DNA from: Macrosoma leucophasiata
Taxonomy: Eukaryota; Arthropoda; Insecta; Lepidoptera; Hedylidae
Direction of reading: 5' to 3'
Length of the DNA stretch: 64,000 bases
NCBI GenBank assembly: GCA_036365455.1
Contig: JAWQUS010000032.1
Coordinates: forward strand, 17,368,001 to 17,432,000
Position 1 is the stretch's first letter. Every line of letters begins with the position of its first letter. Both the position numbers and the translations under genes were made by a program. The notes under the pieces were generated by a model. The model saw nothing but the letters and a program-made list of their open reading frames with translations. It searched no databases and was not told where the DNA came from. Shown in pieces: positions 55,801 through 63,030 of this stretch.

Positions 55801-58800
55801 GCGCGCCGCAGTAGCGCTCGTGCGCCGGCAGCTCGCGCCTGCGCAGCTCCAGCGAACAGTACCTGCGGAAGAATATATGGTATAAAACGGTTTCAGTTAT
55901 AAAGAGCGGTCGATTGCGAGCCGGACTCGCGGTTCGGTTTCGTACAATTTATTTCTATGTTACCTTTGATATCATAAGTTTTTCTGTAACCTATATGTAA
56001 AAATATATGAAAATGTACTATTTGTTTTTTCAATATTATAGGCACACTAGTTTCGAAAATGAGGGAGGGACTGTACTAGATGATGATTGATATTCTTCGA
56101 ATATCTTATTAAATAACATCAAAACTCAAATTAAATCTCAATTTAAAATTATGAGAAAAGAACTCTATTTTTTAGTTTCTAATTCGAAAACCTAAATGTG
56201 GCCTTATAAAAAAAAACTTTATTTACATGGATCACCTCGATTCTCCTACTACTAACTGGCTGTGACAGACTGACATACAAACAGACGCACGAGTGATATA
56301 ATAAGGGTTTCCTTTTTGAAGTACGGAATCCTAAAAGGGATAAAATGGTTTGCCAAAAAATTGGGTCAGTTTGTTGGTACAAACCTGCAGGTTTTCATTG
56401 TGTGTCCGCAAGAATCCCTGATGTGGTCCTCCAGGTCCGTCCCACACACGCTCTCTCCACATTGCTTACACGGTACTGTTGACATAAGAAAATTATCTCC
56501 AAAAACGGTTTTTAAAGTACACAAAAATACATCAGTTTTTAAGACCAGTAAAAAATAGCATTCCCTTTCAAAATAAACTAAATTGTGATTGTAAACTCTC
56601 TTATATAGGCCAGACAAAGAGAGTGGTATCCACCAGAATTAATATATTGCTGAAGTCAAAAAGCGAGAGGTCTGCAATCTGTCATCACATAGGGAACAAA
56701 CCAAATCAATATATTTGGTTAAGACATGGAAGCTCAACACAACAGACACACTTTCGCATTTAAAATATTCGGGAATCCCGTCGTGGGAGAACCAAGAACA
56801 CAAAATATGCTCATAAAGGGTGGGGGGAACACACAAGTGGTTTTTTTAATGCTCATCGTCCGACCCGAATGCCATCCATATTGGCTACGCCGCCACTGAC
56901 ATAGAGTAAATACTCACAAAGTTTGTGCAACTTGTCATGGTGCTCCTGAATATCGGAGTGAGGCACGGGCTCCTTGCAGACGGGGCATACGCCGATGTTG
57001 CGAGCGCAGTGCGCGGAGTGAAGTTGAAAGTTCACCGAGGGTATGTCTCGCTTGCTGAATAATAAAATAAAAAAAGTATATTCGTCGCGTTTCTGTGATT
57101 TTTATCTATTTTTATTATTTGTGCTCAGAACTTGGCCGAACTAACCACAATCAAGATATAATCAAGGTGACTGTCAAAACCGGCCAAGTGGAAGTGAGAC
57201 TCGCGTTTACACATACAATGTTATCATAAGTTTAGTACCATCTATAGACTTATATGATTTCCAGTAAATTATAGGTAAGGAACCTAGATTATTTCCAATA
57301 TTTTAGGGCTAGTAGTGTTGGAGCTAAGAGGAGAGAATGGTCAATTTTTGTCTTATATCTTGAATAATTTCAAAAGCAACTCAATTCAGAGTGAGTTGAG
57401 TTAAAATAATTTGAATATAAATTTTTCAAATTAATAAAAAAAAGTCTGTTGAGATCCATATAATAAACCTTTTGGCTGGACCGATTTGGCTAATTTTGGT
57501 TTTGAATGATTTTTGGGAATCCAGGGAAGGTTTAAAAGGTTAGAAAATATGAAGAAATTGAAGGGAAATAATAAAAACCACAATTTCATTTTCCCATACA
57601 AATAGTCCGTATCTATCGAACATTTGACACATTATTTAATTCTGAGGCAACACGTAGTTTGCGGGCTCAGCTAGTATTTTATATTATCTTTAACATTGCA
57701 TAGATTTTTCGATAGCATTTATAGTGGTACAACTCCTTGCATGCAGAACAGCGTAAGGTCATCATTATGTGTTGACTTATTTGAGCTACATTATCATACT
57801 TTGGCGTTCAAATATAAACAGAAACATTGAACTTGGTTGCAGATGAGAAGGGTCACACATTGTTAAATCAATCGTCAAATTGTATATTTTACCACCTGTA
57901 AATGTGCCAGCAACCACAATTTATTGGGTCAATGTCACATCCAAATAAAATTATGAACAGAGACATCAAACTGATGTAATTTAAGCTTTATATTGAGATG
58001 ACAACAACATTACGTAATGTAAAACATTGCCTTCCAAACCGCAAATTCACAAGGAACAATGAATGCAACTATAAATATTTGTATATGTAAATGAAAATAT
58101 CTACATAGATATTCTGTTCTTTGTATTTAAATATCTATATCTAAAGTGAATCTAAACATTTTACTAATAAAAGCATCTGCTTTTTTACAAACCATTAAGT
58201 GTAATTTCTTTTTAAATTTAAACTGCCTCGGTAACCTAGTGGTAGCAGACCACTACTACTACTATGCTGAGGTCCTGGGTTCGATTCTCGGGAAGGGGGT
58301 TATCAGAGATAATGGCGTAGTCCTTTATCTCTGGTTCTATTGGGATTTTTCCATTTTCTGGAAATTTCCCAGTATCCCTGAAGGGATAAGCAGAGGTAAA
58401 ATGCATGCATTCAAGCATAAAAAGAACAAGAACAAAAAGAAATAATTTGGCTTGAAAAACAACATTGAACAATTTTGCTGTACAGTTTTTAAATAAAACG
58501 AAATATATATCACAAGCAGTACAAACACAAAAAGTTATATACATTAGAATTGCAAAAAGAAATGAAGTTCAAGTCTAGAGGTTAAGGTCAAAGCGGTGTC
58601 TAATTTTATGGATACTTTTATAGTAATTAATGTGAAAATCCACTAACTACCTATTTTTATTGAAAAAACTTCATTCTGCAAACATTAGTATGATTGCTAT
58701 AATGTATATTAAATGAATACCAGTGTTTTACTAGCTGTAGGGTTCCAGTGTAGGAGCCCGAGGGAGTAGGCACCACCGCATTACCTAATTTATCTGCCGC

Positions 58801-60464
58801 TAAATGATAGTGTTAAGCACAACTATGTTCTGGTTAGATAATAATGTATGGCTCCATAATAATTATCACAGAGACATAATAACTAAGGTCTCAAGGGTGG
58901 CAATGCACCTTACTTGCCGCTAAATGGTAGTGTTCAGCACTATCATGTTCCGGTCAGGTGGTAATATACGGCCCTGTAATTTCCGGCACAGGGGCATAAC
59001 ACCTTAGGCCTCAGGAGTGGTAATGCATCTTTATTTTGACCTTGGTCTTTGTGTGTCTTTAGGGTGCAGTCATCACTTAACATCAATGTGAAATGCATGG
59101 TTGTTTGCAACCTTCATTTCATAAAAAAAAAGTCATTCCTGACAAAAAATCAAACCATTTGATGTACTTGTATCTTACATCCGGTGGCTGTTCTGCCGCT
59201 CAACTAACTATTGTAGGTGACATGATACAGCCCTGGCACACAGGTATATTAACTTTGAGCTCAGGAGTGGCAACACATTTACATTGAAATCTCCAGTTAT
59301 TGTAAAAATGTTTATAATACAGTATACACATTTACAGCATAGTAATCACTTGCCATCAGTGTGAAATGTACTTTTGTTTCCCACTTTGTAACATGAAACA
59401 AAAGTCTATATGCCAGTGAATGACAAAGAATGTCCCATATTTTTTGGTATTATCTCACGGTTTTTAAAAGAAAGTATGGAACATTCTGTTGATACATATT
59501 TTTATCATTAAGTATTTTTGGACTACTATTTATTTTATTTTGTTTACTTTGACATATTAATCAATGTATCAGTTGTTATTCGCTTTAATTTTATATTTGT
59601 AATTTGACCTATCACAAGCAAATTCTATTATTTCCAAGTGATTAAATGAATTTTTGAGTTTGAGTTAGAGTAATGATAGTTCAAATTTAATGGTGTAATT
59701 GTCATTATAAATAAATAAATATGCTTACACTCACAGCCCCACACGGGGCATAAACCTGTGTTGTGGGTGCCGTTATATACACACAACACAAACACCCAGA
59801 CCCGTACAAATATCTGAAGGCCATACAAATATTTGTCCTGGTGCAAAGAGCGAACTGTGACCCTTTGAATCAAACGGCCACCTCATACCGCTGGACTAAC
59901 AAAGTCGTCATTAGATTGTAAATGACAGTTAAATTGCTCTGCTTTCTTGTTTCATCCAATATGTGTGACCAATGTTAGAGCAAGACAACAAAGCAATTCA
60001 ATCACGATCCAATGATATTTACGACATAAAAAATGTTACAAGAATCAGCCACTGAACTAATTGTCACTTCCGTGGATAAATGTTGTAAAAAAATCTAAGG
60101 TATTCTTCAAAATAAATAAATATGGGAAAAGTATGATAATTCTACAGCACTAAAATACGAACTCTATTCGGATAGCGGTATTATTATGTATGATGGTAGA
60201 TAAAAATATCATCTAAAAATATGAACAAGGAAGAAGAATTGGCATTCATAATTTACAAGAACTGTTACAAATTTTATTTCATCCGAAAGGTAAACAACCT
60301 GAAGTCGAAATACACGCATTACATTGACGATTTGCTCCATTTATCTAAAAATAAACGACAACGAACAACGTTATAAATAGAATAAATATTGACAACTTCG
60401 ACCGACCATCGCCCTGAGGATTTACTCACCAATTCGGACATGTTTTTGTAGTTGGCTCATCCAT
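43780..60464 (-). CDS. TRAFD1: TRAF-type zinc finger domain-containing protein 1, 12 exons (gene span)
   Basis: Twelve exons splice to 1872 nt (623 residues plus TGA). All introns are GT-AG and phases match throughout. Exons: 60430-60464, 56918-57054, 56385-56475, 55705-55862, 53272-53677, 52206-52357, 51434-51635, 49839-50076, 48773-48819, 44854-45022, 44500-44694, 43780-43821. Residues 9-116 form the TRAF-type zinc-finger region ([45 protein letters not shown]), close to vertebrate TRAFD1. Residues 529-549 and 594-614 are two CEFC...HQ..C fingers, also as in TRAFD1. The middle is low-complexity, with a charged helix ([16 protein letters not shown]) near 425. Vertebrate TRAFD1 (about 580 residues) dampens TLR/NF-kB signalling in the cytoplasm; a similar role here is inference. 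TEs occupy most introns but no exon is broken. Confidence 0.9.
43930..44360 (+). repeat. Family F repeat (LINE 3'-like) in intron 11
   Basis: TTAAGCTGTTGATGGGTATT to GCAAAAGTGTCCTTGTAGAC and TTTTTTGAATTTTGC. The same order occurs at 54220-55035, where it is interrupted by another element. Confidence 0.65.
44500..44694 (-). CDS. TRAFD1: TRAFD1 exon 11
   Basis: Acceptor CGTATTACAG, donor CAG|GTATGTAG; 65 codons, phase 0 at both ends. TGC at its start supplies the last Cys of finger 1 (HQ|TGC). A Pro/Ser tract ([12 protein letters not shown]) precedes [19 protein letters not shown]. Very GC-rich. Confidence 0.85.
44854..45022 (-). CDS. TRAFD1: TRAFD1 exon 10
   Basis: Acceptor TTCGTACGCAG, donor CAG|GTATTG. 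Encodes an acidic run ([15 protein letters not shown]) then [20 protein letters not shown]. Phase requires a two-base carry-in, met only by the microexon at 48773-48819. Confidence 0.85.
45211..46473 (+). mobile_element. mariner transposon (DD34D), inactive
   Basis: The inverted ends GGTTGGGGAAAAAGTCTTTTCGC and, inverted, GCGAAGAAACTTTTTCCCCAACC are flanked by TA on both sides (45209-45210 and 46474-46475). 1263 bp, a normal mariner length. Inserted in intron 9 of TRAFD1, opposite to the host gene, within an RTE-like repeat whose remainder continues at 46476. Confidence 0.92.
45390..46400 (+). pseudogene. mariner transposase, multiply broken
   Basis: Starts [21 protein letters not shown] frameshift near 45478 leads into the HTH region ([20 protein letters not shown]). 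Further stops (TAG after KTVLVH, one after KDV, one in LMRL.QEV) and a frameshift near 45810 kill it. The catalytic Asp residues remain: [20 protein letters not shown] and [10 protein letters not shown], with 34 residues between the second and third (DD34D). The end reads IEQNGTYIL then TAG. Typical transposases are about 340-350 residues, and the span fits this. Cut-and-paste DNA transposase, nuclear, acts on its own ends. Confidence 0.9.
46476..46572 (+). repeat. RTE-like 3' repeat between the two mariners
   Basis: TGTACCGTGTATACATACAT, AGTAAAAAGCGGTTATTTTA and ACAAACAGACACTCC match 49143-49234. It was cut by mariner 1 on its left and mariner 2 on its right. Confidence 0.65.
46575..47870 (-). 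mobile_element. mariner transposon (DD34D), nearly intact
   Basis: Perfect inverted ends, CGAGGGTGGATCCAAAAGTTCG and its inverse, flanked by TA on both sides (46573-46574 and 47871-47872). 1296 bp. Oriented like the host TRAFD1 gene, in intron 9, only about 100 bp from the other mariner. Sequence unlike the first, so a separate mariner lineage. Confidence 0.93.
46642..47691 (-). pseudogene. mariner transposase with one nonsense codon
   Basis: 349 codons from ATG 47691 to 46642 in a single frame, broken only by TAA at 47367-47365 (between HIITK and [10 protein letters not shown]; probably once GAA). N-terminal [38 protein letters not shown]. Catalytic Asp in [19 protein letters not shown] and [10 protein letters not shown], with 34 residues between the last two. 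The usual APAHTS after HQDN is changed to THVHTS. Full length for mariner. It differs strongly from the neighbour at 45390. Readthrough or reinitiation is unlikely to restore function. Confidence 0.93.
47880..48300. repeat. Complex inverted-repeat region
   Basis: Several nested inversions, the clearest being TTTTGACACACGTCCGGATTCG against CGAATCCGGACACGTGTCAAAA (47988-48050). No transposase. Possibly one or more foldback elements. Confidence 0.5.
48287..48510. repeat. Imperfect tandem duplication
   Basis: TTGCTCACGCCGATAGTGAG with GCTCACTTAATG recurs as TTGCTCACGCCGATGGGAGA with CTCACTTTAG about 160 bp later. Confidence 0.55.
48518..48663. mobile_element. Harbinger-like palindromic MITE (family H)
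   Basis: TTACCCCCTTATTCATAAACG to CGTTTATGAATAAGGGGG; the right TTA is mutated. It sits 110 bp downstream of the TRAFD1 microexon (exon 9). Confidence 0.85.
48773..48819 (-). CDS. TRAFD1: TRAFD1 exon 9 (47-nt microexon)
   Basis: Acceptor TTTTTCTGTCGCAG and donor CCTGT|GTAAGTC bracket [15 protein letters not shown]. It enters at phase 0 and leaves two bases of Val, exactly what exons 8 and 10 need. Without it the reading frame fails. The sequence resembles the VAIPPNAYDES area of vertebrate TRAFD1 only weakly. Confidence 0.75.
48880..49235 (+). mobile_element. RTE-like LINE 3' end
   Basis: CCCGCGACTTCGTCC, CAAAATCGGTCCAACCGTTC, GACAGACAGACAGAC, TACCGTGTATACATACAT and TTTATTTGTATAGAT in the order typical of a common lepidopteran 3' untranslated repeat. 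In intron 8. Confidence 0.6.
49440..49552 (+). repeat. Family G repeat, 3' part
   Basis: TTCAACTGCCTCTCGAGGGG to ACGTCGAAGTATCCATTCTA; also at 55036-55140. Confidence 0.55.
49553..49826 (+). mobile_element. RTE- or Helitron-like repeat
   Basis: ACTAGTAGACCCGACAACCT, GGACTTCCAGAAATCATTCA, CCAAAATTAGCCAAATCGGT and CCAGCCGTTCTCGAGTTGTA. The reversed sister is 57430-57676. It ends next to TRAFD1 exon 8. Confidence 0.6.
49839..50076 (-). CDS. TRAFD1: TRAFD1 exon 8
   Basis: Acceptor ACCTCGCAG, donor [29 protein letters not shown] then a charged helical segment ([36 protein letters not shown]), possibly coiled coil. 79 codons after the split Ser. Confidence 0.85.
50166..50393. mobile_element. Penelope-like foldback in intron 7
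   Basis: Arms of about 95 bp: ATTGTAAACGGGACTTAATC and CTCGACACTCGACGTTTCGG on the left, inverted on the right as CCGAAACGTCGAGTGTCGAG and AGTCCCGTTTACAAT. GGCCGAAACGTCG with a short GC hairpin is typical of the terminal repeats of Penelope-like elements. It carries no coding frame. Confidence 0.5.
50580..50860 (+). repeat. A-family repeat, near full length
   Basis: TACTGGTGGTAGAGCTCCAG to TTTTATAACAAAAAAAAA with a long A tail. In intron 7. Confidence 0.85.
51140..51410 (+). repeat. A-family repeat, rearranged old copy
   Basis: Contains inverted doublets (GATAGTGCTGAACACTAC/GTAGTGTTCAGTACTATC; CTGTGATAGGTACT/AGTACCTATCACAG) within A-family order. Confidence 0.55.
51434..51635 (-). CDS. TRAFD1: TRAFD1 exon 7
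   Basis: Acceptor TGTTCCACAG; donor AG|GTCTGT, a weak but phase-consistent site. Encodes [20 protein letters not shown], then [14 protein letters not shown] and a Ser/Gly-rich end. Linker region without a known domain. Confidence 0.8.
52006..52220 (-). repeat. Tandem duplication of the exon 6 donor region
   Basis: About 80 bp around the exon 6 donor (52141-52220) is repeated at 52006-52087, roughly 134 bp away. Exon copy: TTAGCTCTAG|GTAAGTCC. Intron copy: TTAGCTCTAG|ATGAGTCC, so its donor lost the GT. Confidence 0.8.
52206..52357 (-). CDS. TRAFD1: TRAFD1 exon 6
   Basis: Acceptor GATGAACAG, donor CTAG|GTAAGT. Basic, Pro/Arg-rich segment [20 protein letters not shown] then [22 protein letters not shown]-rich. 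Linker. Confidence 0.85.
52482..52690 (-). repeat. Family D repeat, 3' part
   Basis: GCGCGCATGGCCCCGCGGCT to CGGTTGCTATCGATAG; inverse of 33700-33905. In intron 5. Confidence 0.7.
52691..52790. repeat. A-family fragments, inverted
   Basis: A plus-strand tail (TGTGAACTGCATGCTTGTTT to CATAAAAAAAAA, 52691-52732) abuts reversed A pieces ending GGAGCTCGACCACCAGT. Confidence 0.55.
52842..53028 (-). mobile_element. SINE family 1, truncated
   Basis: CATCACGCTGTAATCCCCGA to GTACTGGGAAACTTCTAGAA; the tRNA head is missing. Confidence 0.75.
53098..53248. mobile_element. Harbinger-like palindromic MITE (family H)
   Basis: TTACCCCCTTATTCATAAACG to CGTTTATGAATAAGGGGGTTA, with TTA on both sides. It ends 24 bp from the exon 5 donor. 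Confidence 0.88.
53272..53677 (-). CDS. TRAFD1: TRAFD1 exon 5 (largest)
   Basis: Acceptor CACCTTACAG, donor ATTT|GTGAGT. 134 full codons of Asn/Pro/Ser-rich linker ([58 protein letters not shown]), predicted disordered. It joins the N-terminal fingers to the C-terminal half. Confidence 0.85.
53740..53970 (+). mobile_element. LINE 3' end with 19-bp hairpin and (ATTC)n tail
   Basis: CACGTAGGCCTGCCTGGAAG precedes a perfect hairpin: AAAAGGCGGCCTTATCGCA, loop GCTT, then the inverse. Next come TTTTCTGGTGTACAATAAAG and seven ATTC units to 53970. The hairpin plus short tandem tail suits a LINE 3' UTR. 53740-53800 is a family G scrap. Confidence 0.65.
54190..55035 (+). repeat. Family F repeat interrupted by a 380-bp element
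   Basis: 54215-54304 and 54685-55035 are contiguous in the copy at 43930-44360. The interruption is described separately. In intron 4. Confidence 0.7.
54305..54684 (+). mobile_element. 380-bp insertion with 15-bp TSD
   Basis: Flanked by TTATCTTTATTCTAT on both sides (54290-54304 and 54685-54699). It starts ACCTTTAAACGAGCAATTCT and ends CTCGGTCAACCAGGTAC. The long duplication favours target-primed reverse transcription or another staggered-cut mechanism. No coding frame. Confidence 0.75.
55036..55140 (+). repeat. Family G repeat, 3' part
   Basis: TTCAATTGCCTCTTGAGGGG to AAGTGTCCATTTTTTACATA and ATATTCTCTG. Confidence 0.55.
55705..55862 (-). CDS. TRAFD1: TRAFD1 exon 4
   Basis: Acceptor TTCTTCCGCAG, donor GACG|GTAAAC. 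Encodes [33 protein letters not shown] and [14 protein letters not shown]. The YCGARTE(Q/L)C segment matches vertebrate TRAFD1 closely and completes the TRAF-type fingers. Confidence 0.9.
56385..56475 (-). CDS. TRAFD1: TRAFD1 exon 3
   Basis: Acceptor ATGTCAACAG, donor [32 protein letters not shown] then [11 protein letters not shown], a C2HC-type finger in the TRAF-like series. Confidence 0.85.
56560..56860 (+). pseudogene. Possible Penelope-like GIY-YIG endonuclease relic in intron 2
   Basis: On the strand opposite TRAFD1 the frame reads [19 protein letters not shown], then [12 protein letters not shown], with stops and shifts after it. C-x-C-x-xSYIGQTxR...TRI is the entry motif of the GIY-YIG nuclease carried by Penelope-like retroelements. 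No RT remains nearby. The region is degraded. Confidence 0.5.
56918..57054 (-). CDS. TRAFD1: TRAFD1 exon 2
   Basis: Acceptor TATTATTCAG, donor CTTT|GTGAGT. Completes C12 of the first finger ([19 protein letters not shown]) and encodes [20 protein letters not shown], nearly superimposable on vertebrate TRAFD1. Confidence 0.9.
57430..57676 (-). mobile_element. RTE- or Helitron-like repeat, reversed
   Basis: TTGGCTGGACCGATTTGGCT, AATTTTGGTTTTGAATGATT and CTGAGGCAACACGTAGTTTG to CAGCTAGT; inverse of 49553-49826. In intron 1. Confidence 0.6.
58221..58424 (+). mobile_element. SINE family 1, internally deleted
   Basis: AACTGCCTCGGTAACCTAGT head, intact B box GGGTTCGATTCTCGGG, then a jump from TTTCCCAGTA to CCCTGAAGGGATAAGCAGAG, losing the middle of the tail. 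Confidence 0.8.
58735..59400 (+). repeat. Cluster of three A-family copies
   Basis: 58735-58912 (old 5' half), 58913-59130 (CTTACTTGCCGCTAAATGGT to CATTTCATAAAAAAAA, younger) and 59150-59400 (old, CTAACTATTGTAGGTGACAT onward). Confidence 0.7.
59733..59910 (-). mobile_element. tRNA-derived SINE, family 2
   Basis: CTCACAGCCCCACACGGGGC to TGAATCAAACGGCCACCTCA and GCTGGACTAACAAAGTCGTC; near full length, with a mutated B box. Confidence 0.75.
60430..60464 (-). CDS. TRAFD1: TRAFD1 exon 1 (start)
   Basis: ATG at 60464-60462, then [11 protein letters not shown] and two bases of Cys before the donor TG|GTGAGT. Joined to exon 2 it gives TCPNCKRDIP, the first zinc-finger ligand pair. The preceding minus-strand sequence has no TATA box that I can point to. 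Confidence 0.85.
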
Positions 60465-61365
60465 TTATAACACAGAAAATGCAATATTTATGAAAAAACA
60501 CGAAACCAACTTTTTCGATTATCAATTCGCACGTAAAAACATTACACTTCCAAGTTTCGGCATCACCTTCACTACAGCGCACAATACACTAGAGTCATGG
60601 GTCAATAGTGGCAAATTAACAACTTTGTAAATTATCGCAATTTGCTGTTATAATTTATGTTCCGGTAACTCCCCGAGTCGCAAATGAATTTGTTTTCAAA
60701 AAATGGAGAATTGTGAGAAACTCAGAGAAAACTATTAGCTAGGGAAGTGACTGACTGAAGTGAATAGTGAGTGATATGTAACATCGATTATATCGGTGTA
60801 TTAAAATCTGTTCTCAAAATCGATTTATGTAACATTAATTAATTTTTATCTTTGAGTATTTGACTAAGTAGACGCTATTACAAGGCAAACTCTTGTCCTT
60901 TGAGAGTGACAAGAGTTTGTCTTTTACCTTTACCTAGTTTACCTGTTAAAGTGTTTTAAAAAACTAATTGGAGTGGTTTCCATGTGCGGGATCCGGAATG
61001 TAGGAATAGGAAGTATAATTTGGAAATATAACTTCGAGTACTACTAAACTTGTATAATAATTATTTTTAATGCTCACAAAATAAATATAAATTGAATAAT
61101 CAGACACTGGGCATAATCTACGTGAATATAATAACTAAATGAAACCGACAAACCAGACAAAGAATGTGCTTAGGTCAGTCAGGTAATTCTAAGGTTTTTA
61201 TGTCAGTATTTGTAACAAAGTCAATGTTTGGCGTGCATAATGTATCCTTGGTTAAATACTTAAAGATATTGATCTAATCATAATTATTCGAGTATTGAAT
61301 TTTATATCAAGCTAGTTTTAGATCAGTGTAGACGAAGAATGGCTTTTATTATGGCAGCAAACTAA
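60465..61365. other. 5' flank of TRAFD1
   Basis: AT-rich. The TRAFD1 promoter should be here but no core element stands out. An inverted pair CAAACTCTTGTC/GACAAGAGTTTG lies at 60887-60920. Confidence 0.4.
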
Positions 61366-62060
61366 ATGTTTGGTTTTGTAATAAAATGCATTAACACTAC
61401 GTGCGTACCCCGAAGAGCTTCGCCCTCCCACGCGAACTACTTCTCAGCGCCTCATCGAGAAAGCATTGAGACGATGACGTTAATAATGTCTCTGTCCCCG
61501 TCCCACGTATTCGGATACGCCAATAAAGGTCGCGTAAATACGCCCACCTACACCACTGGCGGTCGGGTTCAGAGGTGCACTTCTCTCTGAGATAGCGGTC
61601 GCAATGCCTGGCTAAGGCCAACCAAACGTTGCATCGCTGCAACCTTATGTCGGCACTCTACAGCCGGTGTCAAGACCGAAACAAATGGACCACGCCCCCG
61701 TCGTAACAGAGGCAGATCAAGTCCAGACAGAGAGGATTGTCTCGTAGGCTCACCCGCATCGAACGCTACGCATGTGCCACGAAGACATCACTACAAGAGG
61801 CAAGAGGTGTTAAAGGAGTTTTGGCGGGAACGCGGAAAAGAGCTATGTCGCTGCGTGATATTATTTTCGAAATTTGTGTAAAGGCGCGTTTTTATGTGTA
61901 AACTGGTGGGATTTTTATCATAAAACATTCGATAACGTTCACGAGTGTAGGAAAGTGATATCATGAAGTGAAAAGTGATTTTTCATGTTGCCTCCAAAAC
62001 TTCGTAAAAGCTCCTAGTAAAGTCCCCATCACTTTACTGGAGCCATCTCATCATATTCCA
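61366..62060 (+). repeat. Unclassified repeat with family E tail
   Basis: A GC-richer block (61400-61800) with no clean frame is followed by GGAGTTTTGGCGGGAACGCG and TTGCCTCCAAAACTTCGTAA, which match family E. It may be part of a larger element. Confidence 0.45.
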
Positions 62061-62767
62061 CATGGAAGCATCCAATCATCGTCATCTTCCGTATGGATAT
62101 TCATTATGTATATATCATATATGAAATGAAGATAAAAATTACTGAAGATTGGCTGTTAAGGACTTGAATCCGTAGCCGTAAAACAATTATTAAAAAAGAG
62201 GTATTAAAAAAATCATGATATACGCAACACAGTACAAATGTTACTTGTGTCTTGTTTTTGCAACAACATCCAAAATTACAGTGTCTTGCCTGTGACGCAA
62301 GCACAATTATTTCTTTTTATGAGCTTACCAAAACCATAAAATCTCAATTTAATCTTTAATATCTACTAATTTGTTTATTATTATATTTCGCTACGAGGCA
62401 TCGAAGGTCTTGTTATTTAAAATTAAATGTTTATTTATATTGTATCTTTATTGCAATGAGATTAAAGATGATTGATGATGATAGCGAATTATAGAGCTAA
62501 TTTTTTATCATCATTATTAACATAGCTCAATAACTAAGTGACTTTGTTTTAGATTAATTTATATTAAGTAAACATGTCATTTTTAGTTGCAAATAAAGAT
62601 TATATTATATTATAGCTCAATACCTGACATTCTCACAAATGAATAAAAAAAACAGAATTGAATAAAAATATATTGTTTTGGAACTCGGACGTTATTTCTA
62701 AAATATCGATATTTGTCAAACATCCGTAACGCGCTTCTCTCTTCTCGATTAAAAATGAAAAAATGAC

Positions 62768-63030
62768 AGTGGGAGTTTTGGCGGGAACCTTGAAAGAGGC
62801 GTATGGTGCTCTTATTTTATTTCATTTTCTTGGTGTATTTTTAAGTAATATTGAATAAAGTTGGTGGCATTTTGTTTGATATAGGTTTATTACAGTGCCC
62901 GTGTATAGTGAAATAGAATAACAGTGCGAAAACACGACTTTTCAGGTTGCCTCCATTGTAAATGTTCTTGTAAGTAGCCATCGCTTTACTCGAATAACTT
63001 GACTGTAACTCACTTGACTGACATATTATA
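62768..63030 (+). repeat. Family E repeat
   Basis: GTGGGAGTTTTGGCGGGAAC to TCACTTGACTGACATA; inverse of 20770-21028. Confidence 0.75.
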
